DNA of 43,479 bases. Source: a virus. Made by a program: the position numbers and the translations under genes. Positions 20,501-29,079 of this stretch are shown here, piece after piece. The notes under the pieces are model-generated. The model was not told where the DNA came from, ran no database searches, and worked only from the letters and a program-made list of their open reading frames with translations. Numbering within the stretch: position 1 is the stretch's first letter; the number at the start of each line of letters is the position of its first letter. Location of the stretch: the IMG/VR virus record IMGVR_UViG_3300030118_005042, positions 1 to 43,479 of that record. One strand, given 5' to 3'.

Positions 20501-23500
20501 AATACTTTTAAAACTTTATCTTCACATATAGTTAATATATGCTCTGGTCTTGTATACAATTTTTGTATACTACCGTATATAGGATTTAAATCTTTTGTTA
20601 TTTTTTCTGCAGCTATAAACTGATTAGTATTGTTAACTCCAGATATAGAGTTATATATACCAGAAAATATTAAACCATGTTTTCTTCTTTCTTCTTTAAC
20701 CGGTTCTGCTAATACTGTCGATGCTTTAACACCATTTGCAAGTTGAGGTTTATTAAAACTATCTCTTGATCTATCTGATTCTACACCGTTACCAAATGTA
20801 TAACAATTAAACCAGTCTAAGAAATGATATTGTTTTGATAAAGCTCTAAAACTAGTAGCACCTCTCTCTCCATGTAAAACTATACTTGTACCACTTGTTA
20901 CTTGGCCGTTTACTTTACTACCAACACCATAATAATTTCTTTTTCCAAACGTTATAGTAGAGTTGTCTGCTATTGTTGTGTTAGCGGGAAGAGTTGGTGT
21001 AAAATTAAGTGTTTGATCACTCCAAGAAAATACAGTGTGAGTTGTTGCTGTTCCTGAAGAGTTTACTGTTCTAAACTCACTACCTATAGGTATATATTCT
21101 TCATTTGTGTCAGAGTTCAACTCTATAGGCATTAAACCACTAGCTTGATAATATATGTCTAAGTCTACAGACTCTCTTGGTTCAACTTCCCAAACAGCTG
21201 GGTTTTCTGTAAACGTACTATATGAATCATTACCACCTCCTCTTATTTCTAATATTTCAATATGATCAGCTTCTCTTGCATCGTGTTTTAAAGCTCTCAC
21301 TTGTTTTATAGCTCCATCATAAGTACCTGTTATAGGGTTGTATTGATTAGTACCAGTGCTACCTATTGGTGGATCAACTTTTATTGTCCATCTCTGTCTT
21401 ATATTCTCACCTCTATAAAGCTGCCTATTGTAACGAAGTAAACTTTCATCTTTATAATTTCTTATATTAAAAGCGCCAGTAAAAGGTGTTACATTAGATT
21501 TGTAATCACCTATACCGATTACGTTATCATAATCATACTCTTTGGTAGTATAAACAATTTTATCTGGATCTTTTCTAAATCTAAATTTAGTACCAGGTCT
21601 TATTAAATTTTGTATAACAGTCCAAGCTTCGTGTTTTGAGCCTGAAGAAAAATCTTGTAGTTTATATTTAAAGTTTCCTCTGTCGCTCCAGTTGTTACCG
21701 TTGTAACCAGTACCCATACCAGTCCATGATATATCCATTAATTCATTACCGCCCCAAATACCTCTAGATATAATACCTTTACCTTTTTTCATACTAGCAA
21801 AGTCATTATTATTTTTATACCAAGCCCCTGAAGCATGTGGCTTTTTAAACGGGGGAACGTTTTTAAAACCATTGCTATTAGTACCGTTACCAGCGTCTCC
21901 GGGTATACAGTCTTCGTGACCAGTCCATTGGTAAGCTGTGCAAGCGTCTATAAAAAAGTCTTTTAAACTTCTCATACCTTCCCAAAATTCTTTAGCTTCT
22001 GGGTTACCATTAGTATACCAAGAATCATTACCTAAAGCATTAACAGGATTATCGTGCATATTAGAAGCAGTAACACCAAACCTACCAGCACCACCTCCCC
22101 ACTGGTAAGTTCCAAACTGACTAGAAAGATGAGAGTATTCTGTTGGGTGGTCTCTACCGCTTCTATTAGGTGATTCGTTTTCTCTGGCTTGTCTTGCTGT
22201 TGTAGAGTTGATAGGAGGATTACTAGTGTTTACATAACCATTGTTGTTTAAATATCTTAAACCCCATGAGCATTTAACTCTGTATAATTCTTCTTCTTCA
22301 CCAGAAGACAATATAAACTTAGCTAAACTTTCATCTCTATGTAGTTTAACAAAAAACCTACCATCAAACTCAGGTCTATTTTCTACTTCTGATTCTGTTA
22401 GTGTAACTCTTAAATTATCTACTCTAGTAGCGTAAGTTCCAGCTGTAGATGTAAACTCTACATCATTACCAAAAGCACCTCTAACTTTAATTGTAATATT
22501 TGTATTATCATCAGATAAACGTGTAACTTCATATTCAGCAGATTCGTCTTCTAGTGTTGATATTTTTAAAGTTAAAGTGTCAGGTCTAGCTGTTATAATT
22601 TCATCTCCAAAAGCATCAACAAATGCTCCTCTTTTTATTTCTATAAAATCATAATCTGGAAAAGGAAAACCACTATTACCGCTACCTATTTTATCTTTTA
22701 CACTATCAACTAAAACACCTATAGTTTTTTTAGTTGTTCTAATATATTCAGGCGCTTCATTTTCTATAGCTAGTATTTTATATCTAGCTTTTTCAAGAAC
22801 TGGATCGTCTGATCTATGAGCTTTTTTAAGTATTAAGTAATCATCTATAGTTATTTTATTTCTTTCACTTGAAGGAAAGCTTACCCATATATTACCATCA
22901 GCAGCATAATACCATCTGTCCATAGCCATGTTGTAATACTCTGAAGAAGTTTCTTTAACATAAAATGAAAAGTGAGTTGCCCATGAAGGTGGCTGACTAT
23001 TTAACCTAGCAAATAATCTATTTCTAGTAACACAAGCATCTTTTGCTACAGTGACCGATGCATTTTTAGAAGTTAATACAGGTGTTTCTCTACCATATTC
23101 ATCGCTAAACACCACACCCACTTGATATGTTCTTTGACTTTTTACAGAAGGAGCAGCGCCACCAGGATAAGTTACATTTTTTAACTCTGTTGATTTTATA
23201 GAAACTTCTAAGTCAGGGTCATTTGCTGTATAATTTTGTAAATAGTTACCGTATATAATTCTATTAGCACTAACCTCTTGAGCTCTTGCTATTCTTGGTA
23301 CATTATCATAAGGTCTCAGAAGTTGATTTGAAGGTACTACAGCATGAATTAATTCTGATAAAATAGAATACTCTCCTCTATCATAAGCATGATTCTTTAA
23401 ATCAGGCCAAACAGGGTGATCGTCTTTTGCTGTTAACGTTTTTACAGTATAAACTGTTGGGTTACCGTCTTCTTTATATAGAAGATCTACAGCAACCACG

Positions 23501-25041
23501 TCATTTTGAATCAACTCTTCAGGGTAGTAATCTTTTAATTTTAAATTTCTTAAAGTATTACGCATACCTAAGTTGTAACCTTTTTTAGGTAAATAATCAT
23601 ACTCACCCGGTATAAAAGCTACTTGTGAAAATGGTGCAAAGGTAGAATACTCACCATCTGTATATTTATATCTATAAGAAAACCTTACAAATTTAAATTC
23701 AAACAATACATCACCTTCTTCTAATCTAACACTGTAATCAGCAGAAACTTGAGGCGTTTGTGTAGATATAGATAATATTCTAATCTTAAAACCAGAAGCA
23801 TGTAAATTATCTGCATCAACTACATTAGACTGAACAACTAAAGCTCTTATCTTAGCATCTCCAGGTGCAAAGTTAGTATTATTTACGGTTTGATCATCTG
23901 TAAATAATAACACATCACCAACTCTATAATCTATAGAATTATTAAATGTAAAGTTAATTTCATCGTCAGCTTCAACACCAACAAAATCATGAGTAGCTGT
24001 AACATACTGTAAGTTTGCAACACCTGTAGAGCTATTTATTCTTTGATCTTTTTGATCAGACATAACAAGTGTTAATGGCTGAGTAGGTGATTTTTTTATT
24101 ACAGTTATGTTTTTTTGTTTTACATAAACAGGTTTTCTACCTGTTCTATTAGTTACAATTTCTAAATAACTATCATTATCTCTATCAGCAACTAATCTAG
24201 TGTGATAATGCTCTGTGTCTCCAGTAAATATATCTGTTGTTGGATTACCAGTTGCGAAGTTAGTTACACCACCACCTTGTAAGTACTCAGTACCACCAGT
24301 ACCAGCTATAGATCTTTTTATATTTATTCTTTTGGGCTCGGTAGCGTTATCAGTCCAAAATAGTAAATCATCTATAACATTGATACCAGTGATTATATTA
24401 TTTTTATCGAAATGTAAAACTCTATCAGCATCAAAAGATATAGTAGCGCCACTGTTAACAGAGATATTTTTACTTAATGTTATTACAAAATTACTACCAC
24501 CAGATACAGCTATATCAGTTACCGTTACATTATCTTCAGTAGTAGTGTTAGGGCTAGTAAAAACCATACCTCTTCTAACACCTGTTTTATTAATAGTAGA
24601 ACTACCATTGTTAGGTATTGTGACCGTGTTACCATTACTAGTAGAGTCTGCAGTAGTTGTAGATACGCTGTATATATCTACAAAAACATATGTGTTTTTT
24701 TGAGTTAAAGAGTCATATTGTACTATATAATCTTTTTTAATATTAAGAGCAGCTCCTGTAGTATTATTAATACCAGCAGAGATCATATAGTATATTTTAT
24801 CTGTTTCAGGTAAAGCAATTGAACCTACACAAGTCGAAGTTGTAGGTATACTTAAAGTTGTATTTCCTATAGCATTTTTAAGTTCATTACCTAATAGTGT
24901 TTGTGCAGAACCTACATCTGATTTATCAGAAGTTGATATTTGTATATTTGTCGCGTCTCTATATTGACCATTAGGAACTAACCTTTCATCAAGGTCTTTA
25001 TTCATCTTAGCTTGAGAGAAGTTTCTTTTTAACTCTGGCAT
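17512..25041 (-). CDS. Giant tail (hub/tubular) protein with C-terminal beta domains
   Basis: A 2509-residue protein. The N-terminus MPELKRNFSQAKMNKDLDER followed by LVPNGQYRDATNIQISTSDK is a signature I know from tail structural proteins of many marine podoviruses and myoviruses. Residues 1 to about 1650 are beta-rich. A propeller-like region at about 1480-1640 contains IYGSIQKLYTRPEHILTICE and ADISRGQVLALSAEGVRSIS. A Ser/Pro linker (SSPSSSEPPPPKG) near residue 1815 separates it from some 700 residues of Thr/Ser/Val-rich repeats that look like Ig- or fibronectin-type beta sandwiches. The first part probably forms the tail tube or hub and the second an external appendage. It lies 3 bases from the connector gene upstream and overlaps the next gene by one base. 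The exact role is inferred from position. Confidence 0.8.
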   Translation of the reverse strand: MPELKRNFSQAKMNKDLDERLVPNGQYRDATNIQISTSDKSDVGSAQTLLGNELKNAIGNTTLSIPTTSTCVGSIALPETDKIYYMISAGINNTTGAALNIKKDYIVQYDSLTQKNTYVFVDIYSVSTTTADSTSNGNTVTIPNNGSSTINKTGVRRGMVFTSPNTTTEDNVTVTDIAVSGGSNFVITLSKNISVNSGATISFDADRVLHFDKNNIITGINVIDDLLFWTDNATEPKRINIKRSIAGTGGTEYLQGGGVTNFATGNPTTDIFTGDTEHYHTRLVADRDNDSYLEIVTNRTGRKPVYVKQKNITVIKKSPTQPLTLVMSDQKDQRINSSTGVANLQYVTATHDFVGVEADDEINFTFNNSIDYRVGDVLLFTDDQTVNNTNFAPGDAKIRALVVQSNVVDADNLHASGFKIRILSISTQTPQVSADYSVRLEEGDVLFEFKFVRFSYRYKYTDGEYSTFAPFSQVAFIPGEYDYLPKKGYNLGMRNTLRNLKLKDYYPEELIQNDVVAVDLLYKEDGNPTVYTVKTLTAKDDHPVWPDLKNHAYDRGEYSILSELIHAVVPSNQLLRPYDNVPRIARAQEVSANRIIYGNYLQNYTANDPDLEVSIKSTELKNVTYPGGAAPSVKSQRTYQVGVVFSDEYGRETPVLTSKNASVTVAKDACVTRNRLFARLNSQPPSWATHFSFYVKETSSEYYNMAMDRWYYAADGNIWVSFPSSERNKITIDDYLILKKAHRSDDPVLEKARYKILAIENEAPEYIRTTKKTIGVLVDSVKDKIGSGNSGFPFPDYDFIEIKRGAFVDAFGDEIITARPDTLTLKISTLEDESAEYEVTRLSDDNTNITIKVRGAFGNDVEFTSTAGTYATRVDNLRVTLTESEVENRPEFDGRFFVKLHRDESLAKFILSSGEEEELYRVKCSWGLRYLNNNGYVNTSNPPINSTTARQARENESPNRSGRDHPTEYSHLSSQFGTYQWGGGAGRFGVTASNMHDNPVNALGNDSWYTNGNPEAKEFWEGMRSLKDFFIDACTAYQWTGHEDCIPGDAGNGTNSNGFKNVPPFKKPHASGAWYKNNNDFASMKKGKGIISRGIWGGNELMDISWTGMGTGYNGNNWSDRGNFKYKLQDFSSGSKHEAWTVIQNLIRPGTKFRFRKDPDKIVYTTKEYDYDNVIGIGDYKSNVTPFTGAFNIRNYKDESLLRYNRQLYRGENIRQRWTIKVDPPIGSTGTNQYNPITGTYDGAIKQVRALKHDAREADHIEILEIRGGGNDSYSTFTENPAVWEVEPRESVDLDIYYQASGLMPIELNSDTNEEYIPIGSEFRTVNSSGTATTHTVFSWSDQTLNFTPTLPANTTIADNSTITFGKRNYYGVGSKVNGQVTSGTSIVLHGERGATSFRALSKQYHFLDWFNCYTFGNGVESDRSRDSFNKPQLANGVKASTVLAEPVKEERRKHGLIFSGIYNSISGVNNTNQFIAAEKITKDLNPIYGSIQKLYTRPEHILTICEDKVLKVLSKRDALFNADGNKNVAVSDKVLGAATAYSGDYGISTNPESFVAAPDQVYFADISRGQVLALSAEGVRSISSLGMKDYFTDLFRDYAKVAIGSYDEKKREYNLTVGKKFTHTQIAPEYTTISYSAKAKGWVSFKSYKPEQGLSLNNEYYTFKNGQLWKHHANNTRNNFYNVQYKSDVTVVFNDIPEAVKSFGTINYEGTQAKITQFTTSGATAYDASGNSSTVTFNDSEYYNLTAKNGWYVESISTNMQNGKVIEFKNKEDKYFGIICGDTTTLSNLDEREFSVQGLGTASFAHSSPSSSEPPPPKGQIDITIADNVSTTYQGDDGTGGAWDTAIETNWEASNFVLTETVGSTVSGQFVDLVISNVVNGSYTGFNLSASNFKIGGASSTGSNIWTGGNKDTEVTQVQFIDNGIAGDPLNTVTARVTLSSFTAPSSNKNIYIDIDSTTVSAPVHRNLCLRSEYDYSANQTVTYTPGTGVNRANADDGTSSGITRDLFQSSSLVDGTTHKVATFTFTRNSNYYYKKPPSIFYHNLVKPGYDYTGAYNEVVTLTPTGTQLTSFTVEVFYTPPQDPSLNPDPPHLCKLHHKIEIHYELLQPQAGLTNIITNLAHKPSANAFAAEVPVTVSGTSGATYNVAITQATSLTNSAATQHYNFATNQFQNSSTNTGTVTIPASGFNVHNVILPKNTTGKKRFDIVATAVGETTLASSVPNALGEATIIQEGVSTLTVSTQTYVASNFGTMVNTTIKKPTNVVATVTPVFTTGGTAGNSSSTVTLDIKTPGIQNGMFILVDKQNLTNGQTATISNNIKVVSVRDDKFVTLTGAVTLTDGIPLIFQKDDGNVKVFELTVTPGEGKTLSITSGGGRQPVATDIPTGAAIRAVSHGTNPGENLGSLNFTSTNGIVPGMTFTIGDVTHTVASITSNEGLTFTPDLQSSDAITEGTEFIFAKSEASKTKILNLSAEKVQNNIKIRGVIQADEIPSDETINIHLDNFINVTG

Positions 25042-25044
25042 AGA

Positions 25045-25950
25045 CTAGTGTTTTATGTGTTTCGTACTTCCTCTTAATATTTGCGTAATCTCTTCAGATT
25101 TTAAGTTAGATAACCTTATTTTTGCTTTTCTTGTTTCTGAAAATCTTTCTTTTTTAATTTGAGCTAATAAACCAGCAGGTGTATCTGCTTTTGCTAATAA
25201 TACTCCATATAATATGTGTTTAATAATAGCTTCTTCAGCAAGCTTTGGAACTAAACAAGCGTTTATGTTTATAGTGCCGTCAGTAGTGCTTTGAGTAATT
25301 AAACCATCACTTATATATTTTAAAGTAACTATTTTACCATTTAAAGAAGATCCAAAGTGTATTCTACCTAATTCTTCATCTATATAATAGCTACCGTTTT
25401 GTTGAGCATACTGTGGTTCAAGTCCATATCTATTACCTACTAAATAATCAAAAACAGCGTCATCAGCGCCACTGTTTATATTTTGACTTGGTATTATCTG
25501 TCTGTTTTTAAATTTATCCCAAGTTTGAGAGTTATTATTAAACTGAATACCAGTACTAAAACCACCATGTGAATCTATAGTGTTTGTTACTCTACGTGGG
25601 TTTGAAGTTCTTGATGTTGGGTATAATATCTTTTCAATACCACCATCATCTGTTGTTGTTAGTTTTACGTAGTTTATATAGTCATGTGGTAAAACAAAAA
25701 TTAGTGTAGCAGGTACTTCTATTTCAAAATCTTTAGTACATCTCAAAGTATCATAGCTTAACTCTTGCAAAGCTCTAGTAGCGTGATAAGTTATATCACC
25801 TCTATAAACGCCTTTACATATTTTGTTTTCACCAACATATGTAGCAACAAAAGAGTCTATAACGGTTGCTAAACTTAAATACCTATAGTCACCGTAAGGA
25901 GTTCCTGAACTGTTGTAATAAGCTGAACTGTTTGTGTATGTTGTTGCCAT
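25045..25950 (-). CDS. Head-tail connector / ring protein
   Basis: A 301-residue protein starting MATTYTNSSAYYNSSGTPYG, followed by RYLSLATVIDSFVATYVG. Its mixed alpha/beta middle contains VPATLIFVLPHDYINYVKLT, and its C-terminal helical part contains ACLVPKLAEEAIIKHILYGV. Proteins of this size and pattern lie right after the capsid block in crAss-like and marine podoviruses and act as ring or tail-adaptor proteins between portal and tail. It is one base downstream of the 240-residue gene and 3 bases before the giant tail gene. The assignment rests on position and remembered family patterns, not a catalytic motif. Confidence 0.65.
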   Translation of the reverse strand: MATTYTNSSAYYNSSGTPYGDYRYLSLATVIDSFVATYVGENKICKGVYRGDITYHATRALQELSYDTLRCTKDFEIEVPATLIFVLPHDYINYVKLTTTDDGGIEKILYPTSRTSNPRRVTNTIDSHGGFSTGIQFNNNSQTWDKFKNRQIIPSQNINSGADDAVFDYLVGNRYGLEPQYAQQNGSYYIDEELGRIHFGSSLNGKIVTLKYISDGLITQSTTDGTININACLVPKLAEEAIIKHILYGVLLAKADTPAGLLAQIKKERFSETRKAKIRLSNLKSEEITQILRGSTKHIKH

Positions 25951-25951
25951 A

Positions 25952-26674
25952 TTATCCTATTTTTTGTGCTTGTTGTTCTTGTATATCTTTATTTCCAGCT
26001 ACACCAACTAAACCTGGTTTATTTATTATAATACCAGCTAGTTCTAATATTTTATAAACTAAAGTGTCTTCTTCTGAATTATGTAGTTCAAAGTCTACGG
26101 CTAAAGCACTGTTGTATAAAGCTTTTTCATTAACTACAACGTAAGCCCAGTTAACATCTTTAGGTAAAACAAATACTTCACACGTTACACTGCTAGTCAT
26201 AGCTATACCATTTCTTATAACTAGTATATCTTTTCCTGACAACATAGAATCTGCATAAACAGCTTTTGTAGTAAAATGTCTTGGAGAAGCCATATAGTTT
26301 CTTATTTCGTTTATAGATACTTTTTCTACAACCATGTTGTCTCTGAAAACTCTACCAACTCTATAAACAGGTCTACTAACACCACCCACTGTGTGCGCTG
26401 TTGGAAACGTTGTTCCACTGGTTACATCAGCTATATCTCTAAAAGGATTTAGCTTTTCATCTACCATATCAGTCATATTAGACTCATCTAATATACCTGA
26501 TTGCTCAGCACCTTGTAACCTTGTTAAATTTTTATTATAAAAATAAGACTCAAATATTGTTTTTTGAGCCTGATTTGCTAACAGATTAAATTCTTGAGGT
26601 GTTATATAACCTCTTTGCTCTTTGTTAGCTAGAGCTAATACTCTTTGATATACTGTATCTATACTTACTGCCAT
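25952..26674 (-). CDS. Head completion / connector protein
   Basis: A 240-residue protein beginning MAVSIDTVYQRVLALANKEQ and continuing RGYITPQEFNLLANQAQ. I recognise this N-terminus as a common virion protein between capsid and tail genes in marine Bacteroidetes phages. The first 60 residues are helical and the rest mixed. By position it is a connector or stopper-type protein bound to the portal. It follows a hairpin at 26690-26715 and abuts the next gene with one base between. No enzymatic motif is seen. Confidence 0.65.
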   Translation of the reverse strand: MAVSIDTVYQRVLALANKEQRGYITPQEFNLLANQAQKTIFESYFYNKNLTRLQGAEQSGILDESNMTDMVDEKLNPFRDIADVTSGTTFPTAHTVGGVSRPVYRVGRVFRDNMVVEKVSINEIRNYMASPRHFTTKAVYADSMLSGKDILVIRNGIAMTSSVTCEVFVLPKDVNWAYVVVNEKALYNSALAVDFELHNSEEDTLVYKILELAGIIINKPGLVGVAGNKDIQEQQAQKIG

Positions 26675-26689
26675 ATTGTTTTTATATTA

Positions 26690-26715
26690 AGTAGCCACCT
26701 ATAAAGATGGCTACT
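26690..26715 (-). promoter_or_regulatory. 8-bp perfect hairpin between structural genes
   Basis: AGTAGCCA at 26690-26697 pairs with TGGCTACT at 26708-26715 around a 10-base loop, in the 57-base gap between the 253- and 240-residue genes. The sequence after the stem in minus-strand direction is TAATATAAAAAC, without a U-tract. It is a weak terminator or an mRNA-processing/stability hairpin. Confidence 0.55.
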
Positions 26716-26731
26716 CTCTATAAGTGATTAA

Positions 26732-27493
26732 TTATTTTAATCTTTTTTCTATCCCTTTGAATATTTCCATACCTTCATCAGTTTTAAACCATGCAGCTAA
26801 AGCTGAGTAAGGGTGCTCATCAAACGGTACGGTAAATAATTTTTTACCTGTAGAACCTAAAGTAAAGGTTCTTTGATCACTTGATAAGTTTAGTATATTC
26901 TGTTCTGTCGCTTTAATACCTATGTTTCTCAACATTACATTATCATCATTAATTAAGTCTAATATAAGAAGAGGGTTATTTTTAGCTTGTATTAACAAAT
27001 CTCTTCTAAGTTCTTTAGAACTCATATTTGCTGCTTCAGAACCAACAATAGCTCTCATCACCGCTTCCATTACGTCTATGTCTAAATCATTAGCTGCGTT
27101 TAAAGCTTCTAATTCTAACTCTATATTTTCAACTTCAACTTTTGCAACTTCTTCAGGTTTATATTCGTAATAAGCTTTGTCAAGTTTAGGGTGGTAAATA
27201 GAAAGAACTTTTTGTAGATTAACTTTGTTTTTAGGAACTACTAACATACCATCTCTAAAAATTATGTTTTGAGGTCTTTTTTGACCTACCATCTCATCAA
27301 CAAAAACAGTTCGTTGATTTTGAGTTGCCATAACTTCTCTTTCATAACCTTTTTCTTCATCAAACCAAATTATACCTTTTGATTTAAATATTCTAGTTAT
27401 TGGTGTTTCAGGTCCAGTTAAATAATAAACTCTATCTTTTATCTCCCATTTAGGTTTTTTAGGTTCCACAACCTTTGTTTCTTTTTTAGCCAT
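26732..27493 (-). CDS. Conserved phage protein after the capsid gene, unknown
   Basis: A 253-residue soluble protein. The lysine-rich start (MAKKETKVVEPKKPKWEIKD) leads into a beta-rich part with YYLTGPETPITRIFKSKGII and GQKRPQNIIFRDGMLVVPK. An acidic helical middle and an end rich in helices follow. Similar proteins sit directly after the major capsid gene in many marine phages, and the N-terminal half looks like a small beta domain. A role in head completion or decoration is inferred from position only. It is the first gene after the strong terminator, so its transcript level is likely below that of the capsid gene unless a separate promoter exists, which I cannot see. Confidence 0.6.
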   Translation of the reverse strand: MAKKETKVVEPKKPKWEIKDRVYYLTGPETPITRIFKSKGIIWFDEEKGYEREVMATQNQRTVFVDEMVGQKRPQNIIFRDGMLVVPKNKVNLQKVLSIYHPKLDKAYYEYKPEEVAKVEVENIELELEALNAANDLDIDVMEAVMRAIVGSEAANMSSKELRRDLLIQAKNNPLLILDLINDDNVMLRNIGIKATEQNILNLSSDQRTFTLGSTGKKLFTVPFDEHPYSALAAWFKTDEGMEIFKGIEKRLK

Positions 27494-27504
27494 AATAATA
27501 TATA

Positions 27505-27546
27505 ATAAAATTAATAAATAAAAGCCGAGGCCGAAGCCTCGACTTT
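27505..27546 (-). terminator. cUUCGg-tetraloop intrinsic terminator after the capsid gene
   Basis: On the minus strand, CGAGGC-TTCG-GCCTCG (27541-27526) forms a 6-bp GC stem closed by a cUUCGg tetraloop. Beyond one mismatch it is extended by AAAG/CTTT and followed by CTTTTATTTATTAATTTT. It lies 12 bases past the capsid stop. It is by far the best terminator in the window and would raise capsid mRNA relative to the genes downstream. Confidence 0.88.
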
Positions 27547-27557
27547 ATATAAAATGA

Positions 27558-29057
27558 TTATCCTTGTACTAACATAAAGTTATTAGCTCCTTGTACAACT
27601 AAGCATCTCTCAGTTAAGAAGTGCATTTGCATTGCATCAAGATCAGATGTAGCAGCTCCAACTGAACCAGTAGTCCAAGTTTTGAAACGTCTGTCATCTG
27701 TTTGAGAAGCTCTATATCTTACATGTAAGAAAGGTCTTTTCAAGTTTCTACCTAATACTTCATCATAAACAGAAGTTACACCAGCAGGGATAAATATACC
27801 TCTAATAGCGTTAGCTTCACCACCAGCAACAGTAATTGCTCCTCTTGTCTGTTGGTCATTTAAGTATTTCCAGTCAGATTTGTAGAAGTCATAAGAACCT
27901 CTTCTGAAACCAGAGAAACCTAAATTTAAAGCCATATCTTCTGAGTTGTCAAATAAACCATAAGATAAACCACCAGCTTGATGTGCATTTATTCCTGCAA
28001 GCATGTCATCGACAACAAGCATAGTAGTTCTATCAAAGAACATCATGTACTCTTCTATAGCACCTTGCTTATCAAACTCTTTTAGTATTAAGTCAAACTC
28101 ATCTAAGTTTGTGGACGCAGTAGCACTATCAAGACCATCAGTTATAGAACCTCTGTCATTAATAGCAGCAAATAAACCTTCAGTACCAGCGATTTTAGCA
28201 CCAGTTATATCTGTGTTTACAGCTTTAACTGACTCAACCATAGACATTTCACAGTAATCTGCAAATCTCATTCTAGTGTCACCAGCAGCTTTTAAGTACC
28301 ATAGGTAACCGTTTTGTCCATCTTCACCAGATACTTCTACCCAACCAATTTGAGAAACGTCAGATCCATTAACTTCGTAAAGATCTTTCATAATCATCAT
28401 TGAGTTAGTAAAAGACTTGAACTCAGGCTCAATAGACTCATCTCTACCGTTAGTACCTTTAGCAAACATAGAACCATAAATAGTTATGATTAAAGCGTCG
28501 TTATCTCCAGCACCGTTAGCATGACCTAAAGCAGCTTTATAAGAGTTGTCTGAGCCAATAGGCATTACAGCTATCTCACCAGAACCTAATGTTATAGCAC
28601 CACCAATATTAGCAGCATCTTCATCACCATCTATAGCTGTTACTAAACAAGCAATAGTTTTGTCTTTAGCAGCAGAAGAAACTAAAATAGTATCACCTAC
28701 TCTAATAGAGTGAGAAGTACCAAGACCATCTATAATAGAGTTATTAGCATGATAACCACCACTGTTTGAGCTATCATTTTGATTTCCTTTTACAGCACCT
28801 GTGTACTTTAAATGTAGTCTACCTTGTTCTGACCAGACTACTTGATCAGCTGTTGAAGGCTCTTCAGCTCCAACCATTTCTAAAAATCCACCGATTGTTC
28901 TGTTACCAAACACTTCAGCTTCTTTTTCAATTAAATCCGGTACGTATTGTTGAAACCAACCCTTTGTAGCTGTAGACGTAAAATCGATATAGTTAGTCGA
29001 TAACGTCTGCTTAGTAGGGAGGGCTACGCCATTCGCACCACTTTGTGATATTGCCAT
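27558..29057 (-). CDS. Major capsid protein
   Basis: A 499-residue protein. It sits in the canonical place after portal and scaffold and directly before a strong terminator. The N-terminus (MAISQSGANGVALPTKQTLS) could be an arm. The part after residue 30 (WFQQYVPDLIEKEAEVFGNR) resembles capsid proteins of crAss-like and T4-like marine phages. A cluster of negatively charged and glycine-rich loops at about 90-180 may be an insertion domain. The C-terminal part (RPFLHVRYRASQTDDRRFKT) fits an HK97-fold P/A domain. It should form the shell hexamers and pentamers. No HK97 crosslinking or protease site can be read with certainty. Confidence 0.85.
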   Translation of the reverse strand: MAISQSGANGVALPTKQTLSTNYIDFTSTATKGWFQQYVPDLIEKEAEVFGNRTIGGFLEMVGAEEPSTADQVVWSEQGRLHLKYTGAVKGNQNDSSNSGGYHANNSIIDGLGTSHSIRVGDTILVSSAAKDKTIACLVTAIDGDEDAANIGGAITLGSGEIAVMPIGSDNSYKAALGHANGAGDNDALIITIYGSMFAKGTNGRDESIEPEFKSFTNSMMIMKDLYEVNGSDVSQIGWVEVSGEDGQNGYLWYLKAAGDTRMRFADYCEMSMVESVKAVNTDITGAKIAGTEGLFAAINDRGSITDGLDSATASTNLDEFDLILKEFDKQGAIEEYMMFFDRTTMLVVDDMLAGINAHQAGGLSYGLFDNSEDMALNLGFSGFRRGSYDFYKSDWKYLNDQQTRGAITVAGGEANAIRGIFIPAGVTSVYDEVLGRNLKRPFLHVRYRASQTDDRRFKTWTTGSVGAATSDLDAMQMHFLTERCLVVQGANNFMLVQG

Positions 29058-29079
29058 TTTTAAATGTTTTAAATGTTAA

